Shown: positions 15,816-23,625 of the stretch, piece after piece | How the letters are laid out: every line of letters starts with the position of its first letter | Numbering within the stretch: the first letter of the stretch is position 1 | Assembly (NCBI GenBank): GCA_016212965.1 | Contig: JACRDA010000258.1 | Location: 1 to 32,047, forward strand | Length of the DNA stretch: 32,047 nucleotides | Direction of reading: 5' to 3' | DNA from: Myxococcales bacterium | Lineage (GTDB): Bacteria > Myxococcota_A > Polyangia > Polyangiales > Polyangiaceae | Translations under genes and position numbers: made by a program | Notes under the pieces: generated by a model | Told to the model about the DNA's origin: nothing | What the model saw: the letters and a program-made list of their open reading frames with translations, nothing else | Database searches by the model: none

Positions 15816-17012
15816 GTGCGCAGCCCCAGATCCCTGACACGGTCGTGCCTCGGCTGGCTCGTGGCGTCGTCGTGCCTCGGGCCCGTGGCGTGCGCCCGCG
15901 AGGCGCGCGAGCCGCAGCCGCTCGGCGCCCTGCCGAGCGCGGTGACGACCGCCGAGCCGCTGTTTCTGCCCTTCGCGATCCGCGCGGGCAAGGCCGTCGC
16001 CGCCGATCCGCGCGAGCGCCACCTCGCGGATCTCCGCCGCCTGACCTTCGACGGGCGCGCCCTGCACGCCGTGTGGTCGCCCGACGGGCGCTCGCTGCTC
16101 GTCGAGAGCGCCGGCGCGGGCGACGGGTGCAGCAGCGTCGCAGAGCTCGACCTCGAGCACGGCGAGCTCCGGCCCGTCTCGCCGGTCGGTGCCACCGCCC
16201 ACGGACCCGCCTTCGACCGGGACGGCAGCGCGCTCTTCGCCGTCGCAGACCCGGGTCCGGACTGCCGCGGTGACGTCGCGCGCTCGCTCGGCTTCGAGGC
16301 ACCGCGCCGGTCGAGCGGCACCCGCTCCGCCACCGGCGCCACACCCGTGGGCGCGCTCGGCGCGGACGCGAGCGAGCTCGCGCGCAGCCCCGACGGGCGC
16401 GCCTTCGCCTTCACGAGCGGGCGCGACGGCAACCCCGAGCTCTACCTCTGGACGATCGGGGACGCCGAGCCGCGCCGGCTGACGGACCGCCCGGGCTACG
16501 ACGGCATGGCGGCCTTCTCGCCCGACGGGACGCGCCTCGCCTGGCACGGTGCGGCCGACGCGCCCGAGGCGCTCGAGCGCCCCCGCGGCCCGAGGGGTAC
16601 CCAGCCGAGCGCGGCCGCGCCCCGCCCGGCCGCCCTCGGCATCTTCGTCGCGGGCAGCGCCGGCCAGCACCCGGTCGCGGTCGTGGCTGCAGCGGGCCTC
16701 AACGTCGGACCGGCCTTTTTCCCGGACTCGCGGCGCCTCGTGTTCGCGTCGGACCGCGAGGCCGTCGGCGCGACCACGGGCGCAGCAGCGCGGGACTTCG
16801 AGCTCTTTCGGGTCGATCCCGACGGCCCGGCCACGGCGACGGGGGGCCCGGCGCTCGAGCGCCTCACGTACGCTGCGGGCTTCGACGGCTGGGCGCGCTT
16901 CTCGCCGGACGGCAAGTACCTCGTGTTCACGTCGAGTCGCGACGTGGGCCGGGGGGCCGCCCCTGCGGCCCCGGGCGACACCGACGTCTACGTCGCGCGC
17001 TGGGTGGACTGA
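15816..17012 (+). CDS. TolB/PD40-type beta-propeller lipoprotein
   Basis: The 398-residue product has an export signal with two early Cys (SSCLGPVACAREA). The second, in PVAC, is the better lipobox. It then carries a series of WD40-like PD40 blades: HAVWSPDGRSLLVES, FDRDGSALFAV, ARSPDGRAFAFTSGRDGNP, FSPDGTRLAWHG, FFPDSRRLVFASDRE and FSPDGKYLVFTSSRD. The final TDVYVARWVD closes the propeller. Such propellers act as periplasmic protein-interaction platforms, as in TolB. There are no tol-pal genes here, so this is a TolB-like paralogue rather than TolB itself. A ~50-residue Arg/Pro/Ala-rich loop interrupts the middle. Start GTG 15816 places the signal peptide correctly. Confidence 0.82.
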   Translation: MRSPRSLTRSCLGWLVASSCLGPVACAREAREPQPLGALPSAVTTAEPLFLPFAIRAGKAVAADPRERHLADLRRLTFDGRALHAVWSPDGRSLLVESAGAGDGCSSVAELDLEHGELRPVSPVGATAHGPAFDRDGSALFAVADPGPDCRGDVARSLGFEAPRRSSGTRSATGATPVGALGADASELARSPDGRAFAFTSGRDGNPELYLWTIGDAEPRRLTDRPGYDGMAAFSPDGTRLAWHGAADAPEALERPRGPRGTQPSAAAPRPAALGIFVAGSAGQHPVAVVAAAGLNVGPAFFPDSRRLVFASDREAVGATTGAAARDFELFRVDPDGPATATGGPALERLTYAAGFDGWARFSPDGKYLVFTSSRDVGRGAAPAAPGDTDVYVARWVD

Positions 17013-17031
17013 GGCGTGCTGGCGCGTGCGC

Positions 17032-17370
17032 TCAGCCGCGCCGTCCGGGAGGCTCGCGTGCCGGGGGCGGGTCGCTACGCGGCGGGGGCGCGCTCCGCTC
17101 GCTCACGGGGCGCGGCGGCGGCGTGCTCTGCCTGGGCGGCGTGCTCTGCCTGGGCGGCGTGCTGCGCGGCGGGACGTCGCTCGCGCGATCCGCGATCCAC
17201 CCGTCCGCGTCCTCGCCGCGGGCCATGGCGAGCCAGCGCCCGTCCGGTGCCCGGATGGTGAGCAGCTCCGGGGCCTCGTGCCTGCGGACGAACCGCACGG
17301 CATCGCGCAGCAGGCGGAACTTCGCCTCCACGCGCCGATCGCCCCCATCCGTGCACCAGACCTCGAACAT
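17032..17370 (-). CDS. Small protein with a proline-rich repeat tail, function unknown
   Basis: The 112-residue product has a compact N-terminal part of about 65 residues: MFEVWCTDGGDRRVEAKFRL, then RHEAPELLTIRAPDGRWLAM. A disordered tail follows with STPPRQ repeated and a run of Pro/Arg/Ser. ATG 17370 is supported by GGGGAG five bases upstream on the minus strand; the open frame reaches further upstream but without coding character. Its stop is 19 bases from the convergent propeller gene's stop, and it is divergent from the DHCR24-like gene. The tail's DNA has a near-exact repeat at 17129-17160 that may vary in copy number. I do not recognise the family; the single Cys and mixed strands in the first part suggest a small folded domain. 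Confidence 0.65.
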   Translation of the reverse strand: MFEVWCTDGGDRRVEAKFRLLRDAVRFVRRHEAPELLTIRAPDGRWLAMARGEDADGWIADRASDVPPRSTPPRQSTPPRQSTPPPRPVSERSAPPPRSDPPPAREPPGRRG

Positions 17371-17465
17371 GCCGCTCCCCCCGTCCTTAGCGCCGGTCGG
17401 ACGGCGACGCACGCCGGCGCAACGCGGCCCTGCGCTTCGCTGTCGCGGCCGCGGGGCGGGCTCGG

Positions 17466-17471
17466 TATAGG
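17466..17471 (+). promoter_or_regulatory. -10-like TATAGG box directly upstream of the DHCR24-like ATG
   Basis: TATAGG ends five bases before ATG 17477, with no Shine-Dalgarno between. If used, transcription would start at about the A of the ATG. No good -35 is visible at normal spacing. Confidence 0.35.
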
Positions 17472-17476
17472 GCCGC

Positions 17477-18823
17477 ATGGCTCACGACGAGAACGAAGCC
17501 CATCGCGCCAAGGTCGAGGCCATCGCGGCCGAGGTGCGCGAGAGGGTGCGCCGCGGCGAGCCCATCCACATCCAGAAGGGCGGCGTCCACCACTTCGTCC
17601 CGCTGCCCGGCGACCGGCGCTTCGCGGGGCGCGCCGTCGACATCTCGGGCCTCGACCAGGTCCTCGACATCGACGTAGGGGCCGCGCGCTGCGTCGTCGA
17701 GCCGGGGGTCACCTTCGCGGCCCTCGTCGCGGCGACCCTGCCCCACGGCCTCGTGCCGGCCGTGGTCCCCGAGCTCGAGGGCATCACCGCGGGCGGGGCG
17801 GTGGCGGGCTGCTCGGTCGAGTCGATGTCGTTCCGCCACGGCGGTTTTCACGACACCTGCGCCGAGTACGAGGTCGTGACGGGCGACGGGCGCGTGCTCG
17901 TGTGCAGCCCCGAGCTCGAGCCCGAGCTCTTCCACATGATCCACGGCTCGTACGGGACGCTCGCGATCCTGACGCGCATCACGCTCCGGCTCGTCCCTGC
18001 CAAGCGCCACGTACACCTCCGCTACCGCCGCTTCGACGACGCGCCGAGCTTCGACGCGGCCCTGCGCAGCGTCGTCGCTGAAGGCCAGGAGGATTTCGTC
18101 GACGGCATCATCCACGGCGAGGGGCCGGGAGACTTCGTCCTGTGCCTCGGCCGCTTCGTCGACGCTGCGCCGTACACCTCGAGCTACCGCTGGCTCGACA
18201 TCGACTACCAGAGCACGCGCCGGCGCGACGAGGACTACCTCACGACGCCCGACTACCTCTTCCGCTACGACACCGAGTGCCACTGGCTCACGCGCACGCT
18301 GCCGCCGCTCGAGTGGAAGCCCGTGCGCCTGCTGCTCGGCAAGCACGTGCTCGGGTCGGAGAACCTCATCCGCTGGTCGAAGCGCCTCGAGCGGCTCCTC
18401 GCCCTGCGGCGTCGCCCCGACGTGGTCGTCGACGTCTTCATCCCCGCGCGGAATCTCCGCACGTTCCTCCGCTGGTACGCGGCCGACTTCCGCTTCTATC
18501 CCCTGTGGGTCGTCCCCTACCGCGTGCCGGTGCCCTACCCGTGGGTCGCCCGCGAGCACGCGGCGCGCTTCCGCGACGTGCTGCTCGTGGACTGCGCGGT
18601 GTACGGCAAGCGCAACACCGAGCCGGGGCGCGACTTCTCGCAGCTGCTCGAGGACAAGACCTACGAGCTCGACGGGATCAAGACGCTCATCTCGCGCAAC
18701 CACCACAGCCGTGAGCGCTTCTGGCAGATCTACGACGAGCCGGCGTACCGCGCCGCCAAGGCGCGTCTCGACCCCGAGGGCGTCTTCGCGGACCTCTACG
18801 ACAAGTTCCACCCCGAGCGCTAG
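17477..18823 (+). CDS. FAD-binding oxidoreductase of the DHCR24 (delta-24 sterol reductase) type
   Basis: The 448-residue product is a PCMH-fold FAD enzyme whose whole length lines up with eukaryotic DHCR24/DWARF1. The FAD core reads VVPELEGITAGGAVAGCSVES then HGGFHDTCAEYEVVTGDGRVL, beside the DHCR24 pattern PELxxLTxGG...IES...ICxAYELVxADG. The middle has RRDEDYLTTPDYLFRYDTECHW, and WVVPYRVPVP matches the YPIWLCP region. The end, ERFWQIYDEPAYRAAKARL then GVFADLYDKFHPER, mirrors the family C-terminus. DHCR24 reduces the C24-C25 double bond of sterols using FAD and NADPH. Some myxobacteria make sterols, so that role is possible, but no other sterol gene is in view, and bacterial members may act on other lipids. 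The human enzyme's N-terminal membrane anchor is absent. Confidence 0.83.
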   Translation: MAHDENEAHRAKVEAIAAEVRERVRRGEPIHIQKGGVHHFVPLPGDRRFAGRAVDISGLDQVLDIDVGAARCVVEPGVTFAALVAATLPHGLVPAVVPELEGITAGGAVAGCSVESMSFRHGGFHDTCAEYEVVTGDGRVLVCSPELEPELFHMIHGSYGTLAILTRITLRLVPAKRHVHLRYRRFDDAPSFDAALRSVVAEGQEDFVDGIIHGEGPGDFVLCLGRFVDAAPYTSSYRWLDIDYQSTRRRDEDYLTTPDYLFRYDTECHWLTRTLPPLEWKPVRLLLGKHVLGSENLIRWSKRLERLLALRRRPDVVVDVFIPARNLRTFLRWYAADFRFYPLWVVPYRVPVPYPWVAREHAARFRDVLLVDCAVYGKRNTEPGRDFSQLLEDKTYELDGIKTLISRNHHSRERFWQIYDEPAYRAAKARLDPEGVFADLYDKFHPER

Positions 18824-18923
18824 CCCCCCGCGTCGGGTGGGGTCGCTCGCCGGACAGAGCCGCCGCCTCGACGCCCAGCCACCGCCCGGGCAAGCGGAGG
18901 CTGGGGCGTACCCTCGCACGGGC

Positions 18924-18964
18924 ACAAAAGCAAAGAGCGACCCGGTTCCGAGGAACCGGATCGC
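18924..18964 (-). terminator. Rho-independent terminator of hcp
   Basis: A 7-bp stem (18942-18948 with 18953-18959, loop CGAG) is extended past one mismatch by four more pairs (18937-18940 with 18961-18964). On the minus strand it is followed by the T-rich tract TCTTTGCTTTTG (18935-18924). It lies 25 bases past the hcp stop codon and is oriented for that gene. The core is GGTTCC..GGAACC, also found near the hcp promoter. Confidence 0.85.
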
Positions 18965-18988
18965 CCTTCGACCGTGCACGCTAGGCGA

Positions 18989-19492
18989 TCAGACGACGGG
19001 CGCCTCCCAGTCGTCGAGCGCCGTGATGCCACCGTCCATCCACGTCCACTCGATCTTCTGGTACGTGAAGGCGACCTCCTCGTACTCCGCGTAGCGCGTG
19101 AGCTCGGGGTTCTTGTTGTTCAGCATCCGGAAGTCGATCGACGCGATGTTCGCGTTCGTCAGCTTGACCGTGTAGTGCTGCTTCTCGGCGCCCACGCCAC
19201 CCGCTGCGGCGAGCTGGGGCGTCCAGAACTGAAGCTCCCACTCCGACACGTTCTCGTTGTTGACGAGCATGTTGTAGAGGAGCGGGGACGACTTATCGAG
19301 CTCCTTGGTGATGACGTACGGCTTGTGCATGCGCTTGCCCGTGGGCAGGCCGCTCGCGGCGTCGCGCGGGCTCACGATGGAGTGCGCAACCGCGATCACC
19401 ATGATCTTGTTCTCGCGGCCCTTCTGGGTCACCGAGCCCTTGATCTCACCGCTCTTCTGGCCCTTGAGCTTCAGATACGCATTGAGTGCCAT
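18989..19492 (-). CDS. hcp: Hcp-family type VI secretion tube protein
   Basis: Hcp forms the hexameric rings of the type VI secretion inner tube and can carry effectors. The 167-residue product has the length and pattern of the Hcp1 family. It opens MALNAYLKLKGQKSGEIKGS, followed by IMVIAVAHSIVSPRDAASG, GKRMHKPYVITKELDKSSPL, VSEWELQFWTP and EKQHYTVKLTNANIASIDFRM. It ends with the typical YEEVAFTYQKIEWTWMDGG. There is no C-terminal effector extension. The gene is visibly less GC-rich than its neighbours and uses Lys/Asn codons freely, consistent with a highly expressed structural protein or with separate ancestry. It stands alone: no tssB/C, vgrG or other T6SS gene is in the window. It has its own promoter (19634-19661), a ~135-base leader and a strong terminator. 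It may serve a T6SS encoded elsewhere. Confidence 0.92.
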   Translation of the reverse strand: MALNAYLKLKGQKSGEIKGSVTQKGRENKIMVIAVAHSIVSPRDAASGLPTGKRMHKPYVITKELDKSSPLLYNMLVNNENVSEWELQFWTPQLAAAGGVGAEKQHYTVKLTNANIASIDFRMLNNKNPELTRYAEYEEVAFTYQKIEWTWMDGGITALDDWEAPVV

Positions 19493-19607
19493 GTGTCGTT
19501 CCCGTCCTCTTCGACGATGCCCCTTGCTGGCCTGGACTCAGTCTACGCACCATGCGCGCTGGCAGAGCAGCTCGAGCCTCGCGGATGAAGTGGCTGGCGA
19601 GCTGGGC

Positions 19608-19620
19608 GGTTCCCGGAACC
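19608..19620 (-). promoter_or_regulatory. GGTTCC-C-GGAACC inverted repeat at the start of the hcp leader
   Basis: A perfect 6-base inverted repeat with a one-base spacer lies about 7-20 bases past the predicted hcp transcription start. That position suits an operator or a short leader hairpin; no known regulator is implied. Confidence 0.4.
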
Positions 19621-19633
19621 CGACAGCGGTCCA

Positions 19634-19661
19634 AGCATAAGGCCGACCGCCCGGTTGTCAA
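19634..19661 (-). promoter_or_regulatory. Sigma-70-type promoter of hcp
   Basis: On the minus strand a perfect TTGACA -35 box (19661-19656) is followed after 16 bases by TATGCT (19639-19634), which matches the -10 consensus at four positions. The predicted start near 19627 leaves a ~135-base untranslated leader before hcp. It is the best consensus promoter in the window. Confidence 0.75.
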
Positions 19662-19698
19662 GGGGGCGCCGCGAGCCCGAAAGCGGCACGGCGGAGCC

Positions 19699-19728
19699 TT
19701 GCCTCGACCGGCGTACAGACGCTAGCTT
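19699..19728 (+). promoter_or_regulatory. Candidate promoter of the L,D-transpeptidase gene
   Basis: TTGCCT (19699-19704) and TAGCTT (19723-19728) are 18 bases apart, and the second ends eight bases before GTG 19737. This predicts a transcript starting at the start codon, in keeping with the lack of a ribosome-binding site. It is back to back with the hcp promoter. Confidence 0.4.
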
Positions 19729-19736
19729 CGTCCTTC

Positions 19737-21164
19737 GTGCGTACCACGGTCTCGGTCGCCCTGTGCGCAGCGGGGTGCCTCGCTGGCGCCCTCGCCGTCG
19801 CGCGCGCCGCGCCACCGGACGCAGACGGCACCCCGCCCGCCGCCGACAGCGCAGCGCCGAGCAGCGGTCCGACGCACATCGCGGCTCGCAGCGGCTTCGT
19901 CGCGATCTACGCGGCCCCGCGGCCCGACGCCGCCCGGATCGGGATGTTCCGCGCGGGCCAGGTGGTTCCGCTGCGCGCCCCCGCGCGCGCGACCGGTCCC
20001 GACGTCGGCCCCTGCGCCGAGGGGTGGTACGCGCTCGAGCCGCGTGGCTTCGTGTGCCCGTCGGAGCGCACCACCTTCGCGCGCGACGACGCCCGCGTGG
20101 CCGCCGCGCGCGAGCTCTTGCCGCCGCCGGGGGCGGCGTACCCGTATCACTACGGCCTGTCGCGGGGCGCGGCGCGCTACTACCGCATCCCCACGGCCGC
20201 CGAGCAGCGCGCGACCGAGTGGGGGCTCGACGCGCGCCTCGCGGGCTTGCCGGCGCCGAGCGGTCCGCCCCCGACGCCGGCGCTCGCGCGCTACTTCGCC
20301 GAGCGCGCGGCAAGCGAGGCCACCCTGCATCTGCCCCACACCGGTCCGCTCGCGCCACCGGGCGCCAAGCTCGCCTGGTCGACCGAGCTCGTCGCCGAGG
20401 GACGCGTCTTCGTCGTCACCTCGGAGCTCGAGCTCGTGCCCAGGGACGAGCTCGAGGAATTGCCGCGCGTCGGCGGCGCGGGGACTTCCAGTCCCGAGCT
20501 GCCCTTCGCGCTGTCGGTCGCGGCGGGCCCGCGCTTCGCCCTCGCCGCGGACGCGGTGCCGGTGCCGGGCGCAATGCGCGAGTCGGGGCGCTTCGAGCGC
20601 CGGGAGCTGTTGCCGCTCGCCGCACCACCTGCGCTCGTAGGTCCCTTCGTCGCGCTCGCAGACGGCGGCTTCGCGCGCGCGAGCGACCTCGGGATCTTCG
20701 TGACGAGGCCGCGCCCGCCCGACGTCGGTCCCGCCGAGCGCTGGCTGCACGTGGGCGTCAACGCCGGCACGCTCGTCGCGTACGAGGGCGACCGACCGGT
20801 GTACGCGGCGCTCGCGTCGCCCGGGAGGAGCGGAGCCGCGCCCGACGCCGAGTTCGGCACGCCCCCCGGTCGCTACCGCATCGCCCAGAAGTGGCTCACG
20901 GGCGACATGTCGGGCCGGCTCAACGGCGGCGGCTGGCGCACGCGCGAGGTACCGTTCGTCGCCTACTACGACGGGAGCTACGCCGTGCACGGCGCGTTCT
21001 GGCACGACGTGTTCGGGCGTCCGCGCAGCCACGGCTGCATCAACCTGACACCGGCGGACGCGAGCGCCCTCTTCGGCTGGCTCGAGCCGGCGCTTCCGTC
21101 GGAGTGGTACGCCGTGGCGAGCGACGCCAGCCACGCCGGCACGACGCTCCTCGTCACGCGCTGA
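19737..21164 (+). CDS. L,D-transpeptidase (YkuD domain) with an SH3-like N-terminal domain
   Basis: L,D-transpeptidases form 3-3 peptidoglycan cross-links or attach proteins to peptidoglycan in the periplasm. The 475-residue product has a signal peptide (VSVALCAAGCLAGALAVARAAP) that may be cut by either signal peptidase, since a Cys lies inside. An SH3-like segment follows (FVAIYAAPRPDAARIGMFRAG ... GWYALEPRGFVC). After a long linker domain the YkuD domain starts near LHVGVNAGTLVAYEGDRPV. It contains GTPPGRYRI, YYDGSYAVHGAFWHDVFGRP and the catalytic signature SHGCINL with Cys434. Both active-site His are present. Length is above that of simple YkuD enzymes because of the N-terminal half. No partner genes are adjacent; the divergent neighbour is hcp. 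Confidence 0.9.
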   Translation: MRTTVSVALCAAGCLAGALAVARAAPPDADGTPPAADSAAPSSGPTHIAARSGFVAIYAAPRPDAARIGMFRAGQVVPLRAPARATGPDVGPCAEGWYALEPRGFVCPSERTTFARDDARVAAARELLPPPGAAYPYHYGLSRGAARYYRIPTAAEQRATEWGLDARLAGLPAPSGPPPTPALARYFAERAASEATLHLPHTGPLAPPGAKLAWSTELVAEGRVFVVTSELELVPRDELEELPRVGGAGTSSPELPFALSVAAGPRFALAADAVPVPGAMRESGRFERRELLPLAAPPALVGPFVALADGGFARASDLGIFVTRPRPPDVGPAERWLHVGVNAGTLVAYEGDRPVYAALASPGRSGAAPDAEFGTPPGRYRIAQKWLTGDMSGRLNGGGWRTREVPFVAYYDGSYAVHGAFWHDVFGRPRSHGCINLTPADASALFGWLEPALPSEWYAVASDASHAGTTLLVTR

Positions 21165-21185
21165 GCGCGCGCCGACCGTGGGCGC

Positions 21186-22364
21186 TCAGCTGCCGGGCGG
21201 CTCGCCGTCGAGCCAGTCGAGGCACACCAGGATGGCCTCGAGCAGCGAGGCTCCGAGCTCCATCGAGCGCGTGGGCGACCAGCCGAGCCGCGGGTCGGGG
21301 TCGTTGGCGTTGTCCTTGAACGGCATCTCGAGCGTGAACGACAGGCACCCGAAGCGCTCGCCCACCCAGTTGCCCGCGGTGCGGAGATCCCCGCCGCCCG
21401 GCTCGTCGCGCGGGTAGCCGTACTCGTCCTGGAAGTCGCGGCTCGCGGCGAGCAGCGTCTGCTCGAACAGGTTCTCGAGGAAGCGCAGGCGCTCGGAGTA
21501 GCCCGGGTTGCCCTCGCAGCCTGCGAGGAAGCACCAGGGGTTGCGCTCGTCGCCGTGCACGTCGAGGAAGAGATCGACGCCGGAGTCCTCCATCGCGGCG
21601 CGCACGCACAGGACCTCCGGGCTCGCGTCGGCCGAGGGCGCGAGCCAGGCGCGGTTGAGGTCCGCGCCGAGCGCGTTGGTGCGCTGGTTGCCGAGCACCC
21701 CTCCGTCCGGGTTCATGTTCGGCACGACGTGGAACACCGCGCGACGCCGCGCCGCGACCGCGACCGGATCCGTCGCGTCGAGCAGGCGCGCGAGCAGGCC
21801 CTCGGCGAGCCACTCCCCCATCGTCTCGCCGGGATGCTGGCGCGCGATGAGCCACACGCGGCGCGGCGCGGCGCGCGACGCCGCACGAGCCTCGTGCAGG
21901 GCTGCCTCGGGCGCATCGACCACGAGAACGTGCATCGGGCGGCCGAGCGCGCTCAGCCCCGGGACGTGGAGCGCCACGCCCGGCGCGGCGCAGGCCGCCT
22001 CGACCAGCCCGAGATGGCGCTGCCACGGGTACGGCGCGAAGTACGCGTAGGTGACGCTAGCCGCCGCGGGCGTGTGCTCGAAGCAGAGCACCGAGCCGTC
22101 GAAGCGCGTCGGCACGCGGAACCAGCGCTCGCCCTCGTAGGACGCGCACACCCGGTAGCCGTCGAAGGCCTCGGCGTAGGTCGCCTCGGCCGCGTTCGTG
22201 AGCGACACGACGAGCGGCTGCCCGGCGACGTCGTCGAAGCGCACGCAGAACCACTGCCGGACGTCGGCGCCGGTATCGCCGCGCAGCCCGAGCTCGACGG
22301 CGCGCGGATCCGCGCCGTGCAGGACCTCGATCGCCCCGCCGTCGAAGTCGGCCGTGATCTGCAC
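21186..22364 (-). CDS. M14 zinc carboxypeptidase, cytosolic (CCP/AGBL) type
   Basis: The 392-residue product has the two-part layout of cytosolic M14 carboxypeptidases. An N-terminal beta-sandwich (about residues 1-120) includes QWFCVRFDDVAGQPLVVSL and YAYFAPYPW. The catalytic domain follows, with the zinc ligands in RQHPGETMGEW (His and Glu near residue 176) and in LFLDVHGDE (His near residue 269). The substrate-binding NMNPDGGVLGNQRTNALGADLNR is complete, and the catalytic Glu is in FTLEMPFKDN near residue 345. No export signal is seen, so it probably acts in the cytoplasm, removing C-terminal residues from proteins or peptides; eukaryotic relatives remove glutamates from tubulin. The start is GTG, directly behind a TAGCGG -10-like box with six bases between and no ribosome-binding site. 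It converges with the L,D-transpeptidase gene. Confidence 0.9.
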   Translation of the reverse strand: MQITADFDGGAIEVLHGADPRAVELGLRGDTGADVRQWFCVRFDDVAGQPLVVSLTNAAEATYAEAFDGYRVCASYEGERWFRVPTRFDGSVLCFEHTPAAASVTYAYFAPYPWQRHLGLVEAACAAPGVALHVPGLSALGRPMHVLVVDAPEAALHEARAASRAAPRRVWLIARQHPGETMGEWLAEGLLARLLDATDPVAVAARRRAVFHVVPNMNPDGGVLGNQRTNALGADLNRAWLAPSADASPEVLCVRAAMEDSGVDLFLDVHGDERNPWCFLAGCEGNPGYSERLRFLENLFEQTLLAASRDFQDEYGYPRDEPGGGDLRTAGNWVGERFGCLSFTLEMPFKDNANDPDPRLGWSPTRSMELGASLLEAILVCLDWLDGEPPGS

Positions 22365-22370
22365 GGCACA

Positions 22371-22376
22371 CCGCTA
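22371..22376 (-). promoter_or_regulatory. -10-like box directly upstream of the M14 peptidase GTG
   Basis: On the minus strand TAGCGG ends six bases before GTG 22364, placing a predicted transcription start on the first base of the codon. The hexamer is a poor consensus match on its own; its weight comes from the same geometry at other genes in the window. Confidence 0.25.
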
Positions 22377-22450
22377 GCGCGGGGCGCGCCCGCGCGGAAG
22401 GCCGGGGCGCGGCGTCGGCATCCCGCGGGGTGGGGGGCGCCCCACGAGAG

Positions 22451-23617
22451 CTAGGGCGGCGGCGGCTTGGGGCGCCTGAGCGTGAGGCCGAGCACGCCCG
22501 CGAAGGCCATCACGACGGCAGCGCCGACGAACGGCGAGGCCGGCGCGAGCTGGTAGACGAAGGTGCCCGACTCGGGCCCCACGATGCGCCCCATGGCGGA
22601 GGCGGACTGCGCCACGCCGAGCGCGCCGCCCTGGGCGTTCGCGGCGGCGCGCCGCGAGATGAGGGCCGTGACCGATGGCTGCATGAGCCCGCTGCCGGCC
22701 GCGAGCGGCACCATGACGGCGAGCAGTCCGGGCACGCCGGGCACGACGGGCAAGAGGGCCAGGGCGAGGGCCATGAGGAACAGGCCGGTGACGAGCAGGC
22801 CCCTCTCGCCGAAGCGGCGCGTGAGCGGCCCGATGAGGCCCCCCTGCACCACCACGAGCACCACCCCGACGAAGGCGAAGACGTAGCCGATCTGCTGATC
22901 GTCGAGGCCGAAACGGTCGGCGGCCGCCAGCGACAGGGTGTTCTCCATGGCCGCGAAGGCGCCGATGGCGCAGAAGTAGCAGAGCAGCAGGCGCACCATG
23001 TGCGAGTCGCCGCCGAGCTGGCGCAGCAGGGCGAAGCGGCCCGGCGCCCCGGGCGCGCGCGTGTCGCGCCGCGCCGGCTCCGGAAGGATGAAGAAGGCGA
23101 GGACCAGGTTCACGGCCGCGAGCGCGGCGGCGGCGAAGCCCGGCGCCCCGAGCCCGAGGGCCGTGCCCGCGAGGATCCCGCCGAGCGCCGGTCCGAGCAC
23201 GAAGCCGAGGCCGAACGCCGCGCCGATGACGCCCATGCCCTTGGCCCGATTCTCCTCGGTCGTGACGTCGGCGACGTAGGCATAGGCGATGGGGAGGTTC
23301 GCGGTGGCGACCCCGGCGAACAGCCGCGTCGCGAGCAGGAGCCAGAAGCTCTCGGCGAGGCCGTAGGCGAGGAAGGCCGCCGAGGTCATCGCGATCGACA
23401 CGAGCAGCACCGGTCGGCGCCCGACGCGGTCCGACAGGCGTCCCCACAGCGGCGCGAACAGGAACTGCGCGGCCGAGTAGCCGGTCGACAGGAGCCCGAT
23501 GAGCTCGACGGGCGCGCCGAGCTGCTTCGCGTAGCGCGGCATGAGCGGGATCACCATGCCGAAGCCGAGCAGGTCGACGAACACGACCAGGAACAGGACG
23601 AACAGCGGGCGCTTCAC
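22451..23617 (-). CDS. MFS transporter, DHA1/TetA-like drug-proton antiporter type
   Basis: The 388-residue product has about 12 membrane helices and the MFS motif A between helices 2 and 3 (GRLSDRVGRRPVLL). It starts KRPLFVLFLVVFVDLLGFGMVIP, like the TetA/multidrug group. It also has the antiporter-type GPALGGILAG in helix 5 and a central loop (LPEPARRDTRAPGAPG) dividing the two halves. Export of a drug or metabolite by proton antiport is likely; the substrate cannot be told. GTG 23617 is chosen over GTG 23653 because it gives the short cytoplasmic N-terminus usual for the family and because a TATGGT box ends eight bases upstream. It is divergent from the YgfK-like gene. No adjacent TetR- or MarR-type regulator is present. 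Confidence 0.88.
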   Translation of the reverse strand: MKRPLFVLFLVVFVDLLGFGMVIPLMPRYAKQLGAPVELIGLLSTGYSAAQFLFAPLWGRLSDRVGRRPVLLVSIAMTSAAFLAYGLAESFWLLLATRLFAGVATANLPIAYAYVADVTTEENRAKGMGVIGAAFGLGFVLGPALGGILAGTALGLGAPGFAAAALAAVNLVLAFFILPEPARRDTRAPGAPGRFALLRQLGGDSHMVRLLLCYFCAIGAFAAMENTLSLAAADRFGLDDQQIGYVFAFVGVVLVVVQGGLIGPLTRRFGERGLLVTGLFLMALALALLPVVPGVPGLLAVMVPLAAGSGLMQPSVTALISRRAAANAQGGALGVAQSASAMGRIVGPESGTFVYQLAPASPFVGAAVVMAFAGVLGLTLRRPKPPPP

Positions 23618-23625
23618 CGTCGGGC

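Noticed and set aside
15816-17012. Identification of the propeller lipoprotein as TolB itself
   Set aside because: No tolQ/R/A or pal genes are adjacent, and the N-terminal TolB domain is not recognisable; only the PD40 blades are.
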